64,000 nucleotides of DNA from Ursus arctos (lineage: Eukaryota > Chordata > Mammalia > Carnivora > Ursidae). The stretch spans positions 54,506,444 to 54,570,443 of the forward strand of contig NW_026623067.1 in NCBI RefSeq assembly GCF_023065955.2, in the 5' to 3' direction. The notes beneath the pieces are model-generated. The model saw nothing but the letters and a program-made list of their open reading frames with translations, searched no databases and was not told the origin of the DNA. Below, in pieces: positions 23,216 to 35,882 of this stretch (its first letter is position 1; each line of letters opens with the position of its first letter). Both the position numbers and the translations under genes were made by a program.

Positions 23216-26200
23216 AAAAACAAAAAAATTGTACCTTGAGTCTCTTTGGGTGGCATCTTCTCACTGGGTCTAGGACATGAAAGCTGTGGGAAGCTAAAAA
23301 TTACCCCCAGCATAGGTATAGATGTTGTCTGACCTTAGGGGTGACTAAAATCTGTTCAGTTGATCTGTGGAAGGGAGCCCTAATGAGTAAGCCAATACAC
23401 GAAATAGACTAACTATGTGGCGGCTATAGCCCTCATTGCTGATCACGGCCCATGGGCCAAGTGCAGCTAGAGAACATGTTCTTTCCCTTAGTTACTGCCT
23501 GATAATCCAGGAACTAGTAAGTGCAGATCAAAGGAGACTGCAGAGCTCATATATTGAGAATTCTGATGCCAGGTGCTGAAATAACCTTCCTTTGAGGGCA
23601 AGTAAATTCTCTCAATTGATGGGACAGAAGTTGCTCCAGGCAAAGGCCCCACTTGTTCCCCTGCTTAATTGCCTCACTACCCTTATTCTGGATTGAGCTT
23701 CAATCATTTTACTTTCTAAGCTTGGAAACCCCTGGGACAGGTTTCCACTGGCATGCTTTGCAAGCAACGGGGGCGATTATCCAGGCATCAAAATTGCTTT
23801 TCTCAGGTCTTTTCTAGCCAAGCTCAGTCTCTGTTCCTCCAAATTGCCTGGAATGCTGCCCTCTCCCTCACCATCCTGTGCCGGTGGAGACCTGGTCTCA
23901 GGCTGGGCGGTCCAGCCGTCTGGCCCCGGTGAAAATATTTGAAGCCTAAGCCTAAATATTACAGACCTTACGCTAACGCCAGTGCTCAAGGCATTGCAGA
24001 GCGGAGTCCAGTGTGATGAAGATCAAGCTGCATGCGCTCACACTTTTTATTAGGTTATCGAATGGGGGGCTTCTGGGCTCCACCTGTCCCTGAGAGATTT
24101 CAGTGGGGCAGAATAGTAACCCTGAAGAACATCAGAGAAGTTCCTATATGTCTTTTACAGATGTGTAAGCAAGAGACATTCCATTTCTTTTATCATTACT
24201 CATTTATTCCTTGATTCATTCAAATGCCTTTAGACAAAATACAGTGGAAAAGGAGAGAGTAACATCAATCTGGCTGTCAGACACCAGAGCATACTTCTTG
24301 GAAAGCTTTAGGAAGGATTTTTGGAGATGTATTTATGGGACTATGATAGGTAGAAGGAAGGAGGAGACCCAAGATAGTTAGGAGCCCTGAATGTCAGAAT
24401 GCTTTTTACCTAGACTAAAGGACAAGAATTAAGTTAAAGCCATCAAAAAGTAGAGTTTTCCTAACTTGTTTGGCTCCATCTCAGGGCTTTCTTGTCACCC
24501 TCAGGATGGATTGAGAAACCTGCTGCTATTTCCCTTTCTCCTAGTAAGGCCTCCTACACCTCAAGGGCAAAGAACAGAAAACGACACAATGCTTTTTGTG
24601 CAATAAAAATCTACTCAGAAAAAGTGAAGGCTATTTTTTGGCATTTATATCACTACTTCTCATCTCCTAGGGTTCTTTGAAGGGACCTAATAGCGGATAG
24701 AGTACCAAGATATCACCTTTACTATGTTAAAACCTTACTTTGGACGGTGGTCGTATGAGTCTAGGCAAGATGGCCAGCTGATGCGTAGCCCAGACTGAGC
24801 AAACTCACCCGCCCAGGTGCCGGCACGGAGAAACAGAGGTGACTTAGCTCCTAGCATGAAAGAAGCAACGTTCTGGGAGAAGCAGCGTTGGTTTATTTTT
24901 CTCATTACCATTTCACTTTGCTGAGGTAGAGTAACAGGGGAAGGGAAGATAGACCAGGATTGCTGTCCCACTGGAGCCGCCTCTACCTAGGATTTAAGAG
25001 TGAGGAAGAAGCAATTACTCCTAATACTATACACTAGTCAGAGAAGGAAAAGGTGGCAAGGGGGTGTGGTTGTAGGGAAGGCCCTCCACAGAGACTAGGT
25101 GAACTTCTTCTACAAAGCAGAGCCATTGTAAAACATTTCCAACAGGGCGTTTTTTTTTTTCCCTTCCATGAGATGTTGAGATGGGAAAAACTTACCTCAC
25201 AGAAACTTGAGTTGCTGGCAGGCTGAAGCTGAGTGGGTTTCATTGACAGTCGTTTCTGGCAGTCATGAATAAGAGGAGGTAAAAGAGAAAAGGCCTGACT
25301 CATTGAGAGACAGGACTCTGGGACCTCTGAGGCTTTGGGATAAAGCAGATTTAACTTGACTCCCATCTCTACAGGACCTTATTAAAGGAAAAAAGGACAA
25401 TGGGGATTTTGTGTGACGGGAGTAGAATAAGGCTGAGTTTGTACTCTCTTATGCATTCAAAAGAGAAAGAAGGAAAGAAAGACCAAATATGGAATTGGAC
25501 TTCATTACCAAGCATGAACCTTCATCACTCTCATCAGTAGCCATCTGGCATGCAGCATTCTATGGCATTTCTCTAAAATGACTGGCAACCTCCAACAGTT
25601 TCCTTGGCACTGCTGCTGAGAAGCCTGAGTTCTTAGCAATGTGCTAGAAATAGTCAAAGCTCAATACAGGCAGGTAATGACACTTACATAATCAGCACCT
25701 TATTCAATCCCAATACAATGAAGCCCTCGTCCCTGTGTGATATCTCCAGATGCATATTCAGAACTTCTTTGTTTTGCCTGTGTCTCAGGAGGCTTCTGGA
25801 AAGAGATGCCAGCTGAAGAAAAAAATGACACAAACACGAACAAAAATCCTCCCCTCCTTTGGGTTCCATGTCACTATATTCACATACCCTTATAGCACAT
25901 ATTATGTAGTACTCTAATTACCTATTTATATAGCTGTCTCTTCCAGTAGATTTTAGCACTTAAAGGAGAGAAAATATATCCATTTTGTCTGTTTTTCCTC
26001 ATCACAGAGCACAGATGCTCAACGATTTGGACTCACAAATGTTTTGGTTTTATGCTTTGTACCCTTTGTTCATTTGGTTCACAACAGCTAAACCAATCAT
26101 CCTTTCTCAGAATATAAATGAAACTCTTCACTTTTTAAAGAATGGGTCCTTCTGAAAAGGATTTTTTCCTCCTAACAAGTACAGACCTTTCCCAAGTTGC

Positions 26201-28289
26201 TGAGCAAGGAACCAAGCCAACACCCAAAGCGAGTCTGACCAATAACCCCAGGACACTTTCCAGAAGCACAAATGTGTTCTGGAGCTCTAGGCAACATTTG
26301 GAACTGGCAGTTTGATCTGACTTAATCCAAGAATTGATTCAGGATTTCAGGAGACCAAACGGAATCTCTTGGCACTTTTGGAAGAGAAAAAATATACACA
26401 TGAACAAAATCACACACAAATTTGAGAGGCTGATAAAAGTTTATGGTGATTATGTAAGAAGAAGCTTACTCTATGGGAAACACATAGAATGAAGAATGTA
26501 GGCTTGGACAGAACTAAGATCTTAGAGGAAAGGAGCCCTTAGCATGGCAAGCTTCTGTAACATTTTATGAAAAAAAAATCCGTTTGAGCAAATAACTTTC
26601 ATTGATCCGATTTGTATATTCAAATAGAGCTCTAGTTACTTACTTTATATTACATCTGGTTTCCAAGCCTGCTGTTCTGTGTATATACTTGTAGGTGCAC
26701 ATGCTTATTACCATTTACTCGCTAACATCCAATGATGTCGAATGCTTGGCTGAACAAACAATTGGGTCTCTAAACCCCAGGTGATGGCTAAATTATGTGT
26801 AACAGTGTTTGATACAGCAGAATTTGGAGGGAAGTGAAGAACTTGGACTTTATCTTAGAGACTGTCTTCATAGTTTTTGACTTGTTATTGAACTTTCTTG
26901 TATATTTCCAATCGAGTGCTCTGGTATTGGAGTAACTTCTTCAGTAGTCAGTGCTGCTTGAAACTGTGTAGGCTCTGATCATATTTGTTTGTGTTGGCAT
27001 TTTGATAGCCTCCTCCAGACTCTGCCTTGCAAGAATTTCATTATTAAAATGTACATGTGAATACCAAGAAAATTTGAAATATTTGCACAACATGCATTTC
27101 CCACTTTATTGCCTCCAAAATAACAAGGATGTTTGTTTTGTTAAACTAGCCAGATAATCACCTTTGGAAAACAGTGTTTGTCAAGGTTGGAAAGCATTGA
27201 TGCTCCTTTTAAAAGCAAAAGAAAATTCCTCACTATTCCCCTGGAGGTCCTTGGAACCCAGGTTGATGGACATTGACTCAAGAAATTAAAGTTTTAACTT
27301 ATGAAAATGTCTTTTAAAAGGGAATATCAAGGACCCATGCTTCCTCTGGTGATCAGTTAAGGAAACATATAGCAATCATTTGGTAGATTTTTTACAGTCA
27401 GAAGGAAGTTGAAAACAAAGTGTGTACCTATAAATGAGTTCTGTTGAGCTCTACCCTCCAAAAGTGAGTATTTTGAATCTTGATTAAATAAATGGCAGGA
27501 AAGAACTAAAGACTTAAAGATTAAAGAGAAGTAACTAAGCTTTCGAATTATATACAGATAGTTATTTTAAGCCTCACTTTAAAAGTACTTTAGAGTGTGC
27601 TCTTAAAGCGTGAGCTTGCATAATGCACGTTATTAAATTGCAAATCAAATATAATGTCAATTCATTAAAAGACATACATTGAATGGTATGGAGCCATTGT
27701 TTGGAATATGTGTGGAATTTATAAGTAGCATTCCCAAATAAATCAAAGCTCTGCAGAAAAAGTTGAAGTACTTTGTTTGAATTGCTGGTCTTTGCTTTTC
27801 TATTTCTTGGTGTTTGTGATGGAATTGCCAGCAACATTGTTGAGAGCAGAAGTGACAGAGATGATGGGGAGTCCTCTGAGTGTGAGGAAGGAAGGGCTGA
27901 CAAGAAAGTATTTACCTTTGTTCAACTTATTTGTACCATACAATAACAAAATATACACAAAAATGCTTTATTAGAAATATAAAAAACATTGTTATGGAAA
28001 TATGAACTTCTCTTGCTTTTAGATTTTTCTACTTTAAAATAAGTATCATTTTAAACATTTTATGATAACCTGATATTTTTAAAATTGGAACTATCATATT
28101 ACTCATGAACAGGTTGATTTTAATATTGTTCTATTTTAAAAAATAGGAGCTTTCTATTCCCTTGTAACTGCTGATTGAATGAAAAAAGGTTAATAATTCA
28201 GTTGAATAACTGTAGTTGAATTCTGGCTGTTCAGACTATGGTATCATTATAACAGGATGCCAACCACATTGTGATGGCAGGCTCTTAAT
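23216..28289. other. 5 kb with no recognised repeat or gene
   Basis: The longest stretch in the window where I recognise neither a transposon nor an exon. Open frames are at most 110 codons and lack domains (25,034-25,366 minus; 27,574-27,903 minus). A CpG-richer patch lies at about 23,870-24,010. Purine runs occur near 25,440-25,490. From 26,000 on it is AT-rich and single-copy in appearance. It may hold conserved non-coding DNA, which only alignment can show. Confidence 0.4.
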
Positions 28290-28970
28290 TTAAAACACCC
28301 CATACCTACAGGGAAAAGTCCATATTCAAGGCTTTATACACTTGGAGCACCATCTCTGAATTCTTTATGTCCCTATCTTCGGCTATAGCAGTCTTCCCCT
28401 GGATACTGAAAAAGAGGCACTTCGATTTTACCATACCAGTTTTCATGCTGTTAGGCATATTTAGAATCCTCTTTTTTATTTCAGTGTGGCAATTTTTTGC
28501 CCATTCGGGCCAGTTTTAATGTCATGTTCTCCAAATCAATCATCCTTGTGTTTTTTGCTTCATGCAGTGTGGACTATGGCACAATTATTGGGCTTCTTTT
28601 GCTTGATAGTTGTGTAGTAGAATGAGAATGTAGATTTTAGAGTCAGAAATCCGTAATAGCAGATTTATGGCTCACTCTTAGAAACTGGACCACTCATAGG
28701 CTCAGTGTTCTCTGAGTAGAATGGGATTCATTATGCTTCAGAAAGTTTGTGAGGCCTGGAAGAAAAGAATATACAGCCTGGTTACTATCATATAGTAGAC
28801 AGTAAATGGTTAGGATGATTTTTGCTCTGTGTATGTTTGTTTTTCTTTATATCTGATCCACTTGAGGCCAGAGAGTGACTTACCCATGTTAATATACCCA
28901 GCATGTCAAAACCTGGAGCAGGGTCGTAGCTTAACAAAAGTTAAGTAATGATTAAGTGAATGAATGGCAG
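28290..28970 (+). mobile_element. L2 3' part with a MIR inside
   Basis: L2 text at 28,290-28,610 ('gggaaaagtccatattcaag', 'ctttatacacttggagcacc') breaks off at the MIR (28,615-28,825). It resumes as the L2 3' end at about 28,830-28,970 ('cacttgaggccagagagtga', 'tgattaagtgaatgaatgg'). Confidence 0.5.
28615..28825 (+). mobile_element. MIR SINE inside the L2
   Basis: 'gtagtagaatgagaatgtag', 'attttagagtcagaaatccg', 'ctctgagtagaatgggattc' and 'atcatatagtagacagtaaa' are diverged MIR text in the right order. Confidence 0.55.
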
Positions 28971-29491
28971 AGAAAGTAAAACCACTTCCTGAATCCTTGG
29001 CTTACAACCTATACATCTCATTATTTGCCAGCAAAAGGATTTTCTTGATCAATATGCCAAATGAAACATCATCTAGTTTTATCTGAAAAAAATAATAAAG
29101 TGATGAGAAAACCTCATACCCATTTCTAAAGCAAGTTATACTCTTTTTTTTGTAATTATCATACCGAATTAGAGCCTGATACTAAAGAATTTGAAGGCTT
29201 TGATCCCTAAATGAAGAAATTAACTGAGGGTATTCTTAGCCACAGTGAGTTATTTAGAAATGTTTGCCGCTGTTCTCCTGGTAATTTGGGGTGGGGGTTG
29301 GGGGAGAGTATGATTAGCCCAACAACAGAAATTGTTGATCACTATATTTGCCTATCGAGGATGGAAATTTTACTTTAGAAGTTATATCCTAAAGATGGCA
29401 CTAAGCCTGGAAAACTGATGAATCCGATAATTAGGGAGGTATGGGATTGTGACCCATGACTCCCAAATTTTCACCCCTTGTACTGGATATC
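28971..29491. other. unassigned non-coding stretch
   Basis: AT-rich with a short G-run (29,290-29,306). Nothing is recognised. Confidence 0.4.
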
Positions 29492-29496
29492 CTGAC

Positions 29497-29959
29497 TGTG
29501 ATGGTTAATTTTATGTATCGACTTGACTGGACCTCAGTGCCCAGATGTTTGGTCGAACATGATTCTGAATGTTTCTGTGAGGGTGTTTTTGGATGAGATT
29601 TACAATTAAATTGGTGGACTTGGAGTAAACCTTATTGTACTTTCTAAGGTGGGTGAGCCTTATCCAATCAGTTGAAGACTTGAATAGAAAAAAAGATAAC
29701 CTTCCCTGACCAAGAAAGAATTGTCCATCAGTCTACCTTCAGACTTTGTATGCCACATTGGCTCTTCCTGATTCTACAGCAGACTGTCTCTGGACTCAGA
29801 CTGCAACTCCTTCTTGAGTCTCCAGTTGCCAGACTCCCTCATATGATTGTGGACTTGCCACACCTCCACGATTCCATGAGCCAATTCCTTGAATTAAATC
29901 TTTCTCTCTATATATACATCCTATTGGTTCTTTTTCTCTGGAGAACCCTGACTAATATT
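29497..29959 (+). mobile_element. Solo LTR (MaLR/ERV-L class) with 5 bp target duplication
   Basis: Starts TG ('tgtgatggttaattttatgt'), continues 'gtttctgtgagggtgttttt', 'ttatccaatcagttgaagac' and 'ccattccatgagccaattcc'-like text, and ends 'gagaaccctgactaatatt'. The A-rich 'gaattaaatctttctctc' sits where a polyadenylation signal is expected. A perfect direct repeat ctgac flanks it at 29,492-29,496 and 29,960-29,964, the length typical of these retroviruses. No internal region adjoins it, so it is a solo LTR. The expected terminal CA has decayed. Confidence 0.75.
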
Positions 29960-30082
29960 CTGACGTGTAAAACCTATAATTTTGCAAATTGATGATTATT
30001 ATGTTACTCTCATCTTGTGGCATCATTAAACAAACTCAGCCCAACTTTGACCCAGTGATTTTTTAGAATGTTTCCCAAAGGG

Positions 30083-30265
30083 TTCTAATCTGTTAGATTG
30101 TGTACCTGTCCAATGGAGTACTTGCATCAGACTCACCTGGGGAACTAGCTGAAATTCATATTTCCAGGCTTCACCTCAGACATTTTAAATAAAATCTGGG
30201 GCTTGGTGATCATATCTTTGACCAGTTCGTCTCCTGTTTCTTGTGCACATAAAACTTTGAGAACC
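30083..30265 (+). mobile_element. MER5-type hAT element
   Basis: 'catcagactcacctggggaa', 'tttccaggcttcacctcaga' and the right terminal text 'aaaactttgagaaccactgg' place it in the MER5 group. Most of its length is present. Confidence 0.7.
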
Positions 30266-30545
30266 ACTGGTTTCTGTGATATGTGTTTTTTTATTCGCCT
30301 AGACAGTGAAATTATTGGAGAAGAGCCTTTTATACCTAAGACCAAAATTAGTGACCAAAGAAGGATTCAGCAGTAGCAATAACAAATACTTAGATGATAA
30401 TTTCTGTATGGATTATACATTTTCTCTTAAATATGGGTTATGTGTAGGCTATGTATTTCTTTTAAATATGGAATATGGTTGTTGTCATTGGGTGGGAGTA
30501 TTTGACAGATTCAAATTTAAAACATCATAGAAATAGCCCAAGGTA
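30266..30545. other. unassigned non-coding stretch
   Basis: AT-rich. The 74-codon frame at 30,306-30,530 has no domain. Confidence 0.4.
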
Positions 30546-30845
30546 TAATTTTTTTCTTTTAAAAAATTTCTTATTAAGGTATAATTGACATATAACATCA
30601 TATTAACTTCAGGTGTATAACGTATTGATTTGATATTTATATCTGTGGCAAAATGATCACCCCAGTAAGTCTAGTTTACATCCATCCCCATACATGGTTG
30701 AAATTTTTTTCTTGTGATGAGGACTTTTAAGATGCACTCTTAGCAACTTTCAAATATGGAGTACCGTATTACTGACTATAGTCACCAAGCTGTACACTAT
30801 ATCCCCATGACATATGTAACTGGAAGTTTGTACTGTGATTCTTTT
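30546..30845 (-). mobile_element. Old L1M 3' end
   Basis: T-rich start, then 'ttattaaggtataattgaca', 'aacttcaggtgtataacgta', 'gactatagtcaccaagctgt' and 'gtacactatatccccatgac'. This is a standard L1M 3' region. The left part of the similar, longer element at 47,775 carries the same text. Confidence 0.8.
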
Positions 30846-32030
30846 ATTTAAGGGGATGTGGGGAACATAATAAGGAAATGTACAAAGATGCAAAAGCGAT
30901 GGGAGGGTGACCCTGCAGCCCCTGAAGGAGAAGCAGGTGGCTGTGCAGAACAGCAGGCAAACACAGACTATAACCTGGGGCCTGGTTTTAAGAATGCTCC
31001 TTTGGGAACTGGTAGAGCACATAGAGTATCCAGCTTCTGACTGTTGCCAGTCCTTAATTTTCTAAAGGAAGGTGGAGGAAAGGAGGAGAGGGATGGACCC
31101 TGACTCCTGTGTCGATGCTAGTTGTGTAATGTATAACATATGTGATATGCTTTTCATCAATGCTGTGCCAAAAAAAAGTCTGACCCACCTGGTTGAGAAA
31201 TGAGTGGGTTTGTGAAACAATTAGCATATGGAATAGATTATGAAGAAAGTCACCTTAGCATCTGGTTTACTGAAACCCCACATTTCCTATAACTCTAGCA
31301 CATAAGAAGAACAATTCCCATAACAGATTAAGGCCAATAACATTTGAAGAACGACTTATTTTGACCCAGGGTGACCCTTGTATTTATTAACATGGTATTG
31401 ATTTCCTGTTTGCTTTTTCTGAGTCAATGTGGAAAGTGATCTTTAACCCCTAAAAAACTTATGAGGACTAAATAGACAAGTGGATGTTGATGAAAGAACC
31501 TGATTATATTCATTTCGACTTCTCTGTGTGCTATTCATATGGGTTGATGAATTTTTCAGAGAAAGACTCACTGGTTAAGTTTAGAATTCTGACAAGTAGT
31601 TAAGTTTAGCTTAAGAAGTTCAGAAGCCCCATTCTCTCTTCCTTTTATATCCAGAAATTTTTGGAAATAACACTGTATAAAATCTTTGGAAGTTTAGATT
31701 ACCTAAGATGTTTTTAAATCAAAGGGGTTGGACTGACATGTTTTACTCTTCAGAGAAATATAGTCAAATAATTTAGCTATTTTAGGCAGAAGGACCTGTT
31801 AGTTTAGAGACCTATAAATTCTAAATTTATCTTTAGAACCTTTGGGAAGAGAATTAACTGTGAAAAAAGAATCCAAAGTCCTATAATTGCTATTGAACAA
31901 ACCAAAAAACATCACCTCCCCCAAACGAAAACAAAAACTAGTTGTAAAATCTGAAGGCATTTTTCATTTTTATCTTATTCACAGGACAGGGTAAAAAATC
32001 AAATGCAAATACATCAACAAAGTTGTTCTA
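30846..32030. other. unassigned non-coding stretch
   Basis: No repeat or gene is recognised. AT-rich, with an A-rich patch at 31,890-31,950. Confidence 0.4.
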
Positions 32031-32231
32031 GTCCAGAGGTTGACAAACTGGTCTGCAGGACAAATCCAGCCTGCCACCTGTTTCAATATGGCATGTGAGC
32101 TAAGATTTTTATATTCTCAAAGTGTTGTAAAAAATATGATAAAGGCAAAGATGGCAACAGAAGCCATGTGTGGTTGCAAAGCCTAAAATATTTACTATCT
32201 CCTTCCAGAAGAATTTGCTGACTCCAATCCA
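32031..32231 (+). mobile_element. hAT-type non-autonomous element
   Basis: 'ccagaggttgacaaactggt', 'caaatccagcctgccacctg', 'tggttgcaaagcctaaaata' and 'tttactatctccttccagaa' then 'tttgctgactcc' match a common short mammalian hAT element whose family number I cannot fix. A second copy in the opposite orientation is at 59,413-59,612. Confidence 0.65.
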
Positions 32232-32936
32232 TTCTAAATAAGAAAGGTTATAGAGCTGTTTGGTTCTCTGTGATCCCAGGCAAACTGCATGTCTACTCTG
32301 ATTCTGCTTTCTTACTTGTGACTTTGGGATGATTAAACCTGGCAGTCTCATACATGAACGTAAATGGGGAGGGCGGTTTGAAAACCATCACCTGCAACTA
32401 GATATTAGTTGGTGGTATCATCAAAAACTTGTAGCCTCCTTCCATTGAGAAATAAGAGTTTTGATGGACTGCCTTTAAATTTGGTGGGGAAAAGACACGG
32501 AATTTTATTTTGTAGTGAAATTATTTTAGGAACAGCACTTTTCATCCCATTATTTGCTTTGAGCTGATATTGGACATCATCCCCAAATTAGACTCTGGTA
32601 CTTTTGGACCAAGTCTGAGCTCTGGCTTCTCTTTGTTTAGCACACAAAATCTTCCTTCGCAGTTTGTGCCAGTTATGCCTGGAAAAGTGACTGTGCTTCT
32701 GAGTGAAGGAAGGGGAGACTATTTAAGATACTTGAGATCCAATTGCTTCTACCCTCACTTTGGAGATAGGAAGGTGACATGAGATCCTGGGTGCTGGGAA
32801 GAAAGTTGGGAGCACACCACAGTTGAGGCAGATAGAGCTGAGGGAGGGTATCTAGTGGCACAGGGCAAGCAGAATGAGGCAGTTCAATGACCAACAAGTC
32901 AAACTGATGGAAGGGACCATGTTTTAACAATCACAC
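32232..32936. other. unassigned non-coding stretch
   Basis: Short opposed frames at 32,570-32,930 without domains. No repeat is recognised. Confidence 0.4.
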
Positions 32937-33078
32937 ACTCCAGATCTTTATGTGTATTATCTCATTTAATCCTCACAACCATGTTGTGAGGTAGACATAA
33001 TTATGTCCATTTTACAGGCAAAGACGTGGAGCAAGGTTACATAGAAGTTAAGTAATTTGTGTAAGGTCAAGCTGAATA
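32937..33078 (-). mobile_element. MIR SINE
   Basis: 'tatctcatttaatcctcaca' then 'accatgttgtgaggtagaca', 'tccattttacaggcaaagac' and 'aagttaagtaatttgtgtaa' are a well-preserved MIR reverse complement. Confidence 0.85.
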
Positions 33079-33594
33079 AGAGCAATTGGGAAGTTCTCGG
33101 AAAGAGAAGCAGGCACAGAGCAGTCAGGAAAACAGATAACTGGCTGAGGCCCTAAAACCTCAATCTTGATAAGTAAACATCTGGATTTTATCATGTTGGT
33201 TACATCTGTCACCCTGGCGATACCCTATCTGAAATGAGTTTGACTAAGAACCCTGCTGGTGGTGATTACAAACCTGATTGAGTAGTGAATTTGAGGCAGA
33301 GGTTAGAGAGTTTGGTTTTGTTTTGTTTTTAACCACTCACGTGCAAGTTAGTGAAATGAAAAATAACCACATTTTCTCTCTTGATTAAAGTAGGTGCTTT
33401 ACTAGGCATTAATTTAGTTTACTTGGAAGTAACAAAACCTCAAATATTTTATGTTTCGGATTGGTGTGAATTTCTCCACCGTCCATAGTAATTCAGGTAA
33501 CTCAAGAGAGGGCTTGCTGTGCGTGGTTAGAGGACCAACCCCATCTCTATTCAGTGATATGTCAGATCTTCGTGTAATAGTAGTTCATAGTGTT
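33079..33594. other. unassigned non-coding stretch
   Basis: Includes a short GTTTT-rich run (33,313-33,331). No gene or named repeat is seen. Confidence 0.4.
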
Positions 33595-33720
33595 GGACGT
33601 GGAAGAAGTTTCAGGGAACATTTAGTCCACCCTCCCTTATTATTCATAAAAGGAAACTGAGGTGCAGAGAGAGGCCATGTGATTTGCCCAAGGTCATGCA
33701 GTGCATTTGGCAATGTGGAC
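33595..33720 (-). mobile_element. MIR-family SINE fragment
   Basis: 'cataaaaggaaactgaggtg', 'cagagagaggccatgtgatt' and 'tgcccaaggtcatgcagtg' are typical of MIR-related elements in reverse. The preceding 'tttagtccaccctccc' suggests a MIR3-like variant. Confidence 0.6.
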
Positions 33721-33773
33721 GGAGTAGTTACCATGAGCTGTGCATCATCATCTGTAGCCCTTGCTGCTTCTGA

Positions 33774-34900
33774 ATGCCCTCCCTGTCTGCAAGAGAGACA
33801 GATATGAGCCCCTGTTACAACATATTCCTTGAGGAGTCCCAACTGGCCACTTGGTGGCAAAGTGGCTGCATGGGCCTGCCCTGGAAAGGCCAGTGGCTCA
33901 TCCTCACAGGGATTGATAACGACTCTGGGTATGTGTTTGCTTTTCCTGTCTGCAGAATCTCAGCCAGCACCGCTATGTTGGGACTCACAGAAAGCTTGAC
34001 CAACAGATGCGGATCTGATTAGGGATCTGACTTTACAGCAAAGGAAGAGTGGGAGTGGGATCAGGATCATGGCTTCTGCCAGTCTTATCACATTCTACAT
34101 CACCCATCATTCAGAAGGAGCTGACCTCAGAAAATCCTGGAACCATTTGAAGGCATGGCTGATGCACTAACTTTAAGGCAACTCTGTGAAAGGATGGAGG
34201 GCTTTCCTTTAAGATGTAGTATATTAAATCAGAGCTCTTTCTATGACACTGTGTCCCCAATAGGAAAAATACACGAGTCTGGGAAATATGATTAGGTCAC
34301 TGGGAAATCACTCCTGGTGCTTTTTCCCAGTGGAGATTTTGTGCTTTCTGTCCCATCTCACTCTGGGCTGGAAGGCTTGAAGATGATAACCTTCTGCCAG
34401 AGGCCACAGTCACATCCTCTGAAGTCCAAGCTACTTCTGCCACCAAAGCACTTTAGACAGTTTGTGTCCAGCAGTCAGCAGGCAAGAAGTCACCACCCTG
34501 GCAGCAGGGGCAGTAGAACTGTTTGCATGATGGGACCAGGGCGAAGTGTGTGTGCAACCTTCTGATCCACTTTGGCATCTGCTGGCATCCCCTTACCCCA
34601 CTGGAGCTGTGAGCAGGTGTGTGTAGCCATCTTCCACCCAGAAGGGTGTGATTTCCCAGAAGAAATGAAAGTTTGTGTCACACTGCCGTATAAGCCACTG
34701 AGCTCTGCCACTATGATAGTGGAGGGTGAGGGAATTTCTAATAGATGGTGGAGGAGGGAGAGGGTGAAAACCAGCTCTGGCCCTGAGACCACTAATGTTG
34801 AGTAAGAGATGGTACCCAAGAGCCATGGAGGAGCTTCTCCCAAGCCCATGTACAGAATAAATCTCTGTAGCACAGGTGGAGCATGGTGGCCACGAAGATC
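33774..34900 (+). pseudogene. ERV-L-type pol relic with integrase-core fragment
   Basis: A plus-strand frame at 33,774-34,022 (82 codons) contains WKGQW-LILTGID and SGYVFAFP, at residues about 41-58. This is the pattern of the integrase catalytic core in ERV-L-type endogenous retroviruses, where the D of TGID is the expected first acidic residue neighbourhood. After 34,022 the reading is broken by stops and shifts. Weak similarity-like text continues towards 34,900, followed by LTR-like sequence. The relic is non-functional. No env or gag was recognised. The 166-codon minus-strand frame at 34,490-34,990 is antisense to it and unlikely to be real. Confidence 0.55.
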
Positions 34901-35312
34901 AACTCTCAGGTTTTTTGCTGCCTGAGCGTGATTGACAGCCCCTGCTGCTGTCCTTCTGGATCCACAACCATATTCCTGCTGGAGCCTCACTTCTACAGGT
35001 TCCTCTCAGCCAGCGACTGGCATAGTGGGGGACTACTGCAGGCCCTTTTCCCTATAGTATATGGGCAACTTTGGCTTGAGTACTTCCCACTCGCCTGGCC
35101 AAGACCTTCTTGCACTTTCTGGGACTCTCTCTGCCTGAACTCCTCTGATCCCTACTTCACAGGACTCCGACCTGCACACCACAGTCTCATGGTTCTCCCT
35201 TGCCTTCTCTGGCTCCCTCCCCTCCTTCCTTTACAGGTCCTTCCTCCAACACGTCTCCGGTATATCTAATTCTGTCTTGGTTTCTACCTCTCAGAGGGCC
35301 TGAACTAACACA
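34901..35312 (+). mobile_element. probable 3' LTR of the ERV-L relic
   Basis: Pyrimidine-rich sequence ends in 'tctcagagggcctgaactaa' then 'caca', a typical end of mammalian ERV-L-class LTRs, and sits directly downstream of the pol relic in the same orientation. The left boundary is a guess. An AATAAA at about 34,856 ('cagaataaatctctg') could instead belong to the element just upstream. Confidence 0.35.
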
Positions 35313-35705
35313 GCGGTGCTCTTGATCTTTTCCCTGAGTCTCCTGTCACTGATACTTGGTGTGGGCTGCCTCCTGGCCTGGGTCTTCCTCTCCCCCCAGC
35401 CCCCCATACAGGGTTTCTCAGTTGTCCTGACCCAAAGATTCTCCCTTATGGAGTGGACATTTCCCAAAGTCCCACTTGTTGCTCCTTTTTTCTACCACCT
35501 GCTCAGATCTTTATGTCCAAAACCTTGAGTTAAAGTCCTTAAACCCTCCTCAGTAGACTATATGCTACCCTCAGTCTCTTTACTTGAAGTGCCTACTCTG
35601 TATCATAGTGAATCCCATATCACTGAGGGACATCCTCAGTTGTCGTGGCCGGTCCTATTCTGCAGCCATGTGCTGATCCAGACTTACCATGGCCTGTAGT
35701 GTCCC
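35313..35705. other. unassigned, pyrimidine-rich
   Basis: Pyrimidine-rich, with one 70-codon frame (35,316-35,528) rich in Leu, Ser and Pro. It could be diverged L2, but I cannot place it. Confidence 0.35.
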
Positions 35706-35882
35706 TCATGAGTCCAGCACTCATTTCAGGGACTCATTTAATCCCTACAACAGTTCCATGAGGTATGGACTCTTGGTACCCTCTTTTTACAGACAAGGAG
35801 ATAAGGGAAGAGAGATCATTTAAATAACTTGCCTAGGAACCTATAGTTAGTAAGTCTTTTGGAAAGAGGATTTGCACCAAGG
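35706..35882 (-). mobile_element. MIR SINE
   Basis: 'gggactcatttaatccctac', 'agttccatgaggtatggact', 'ctttttacagacaaggagat' and 'ataacttgcctaggaaccta' are MIR in reverse. Confidence 0.7.

Noticed and set aside
34490..34990. 166-codon minus-strand open frame
   Set aside because: Antisense to the ERV-L relic and LTR-like sequence, low-information composition, with several overlapping frames on the other strand.
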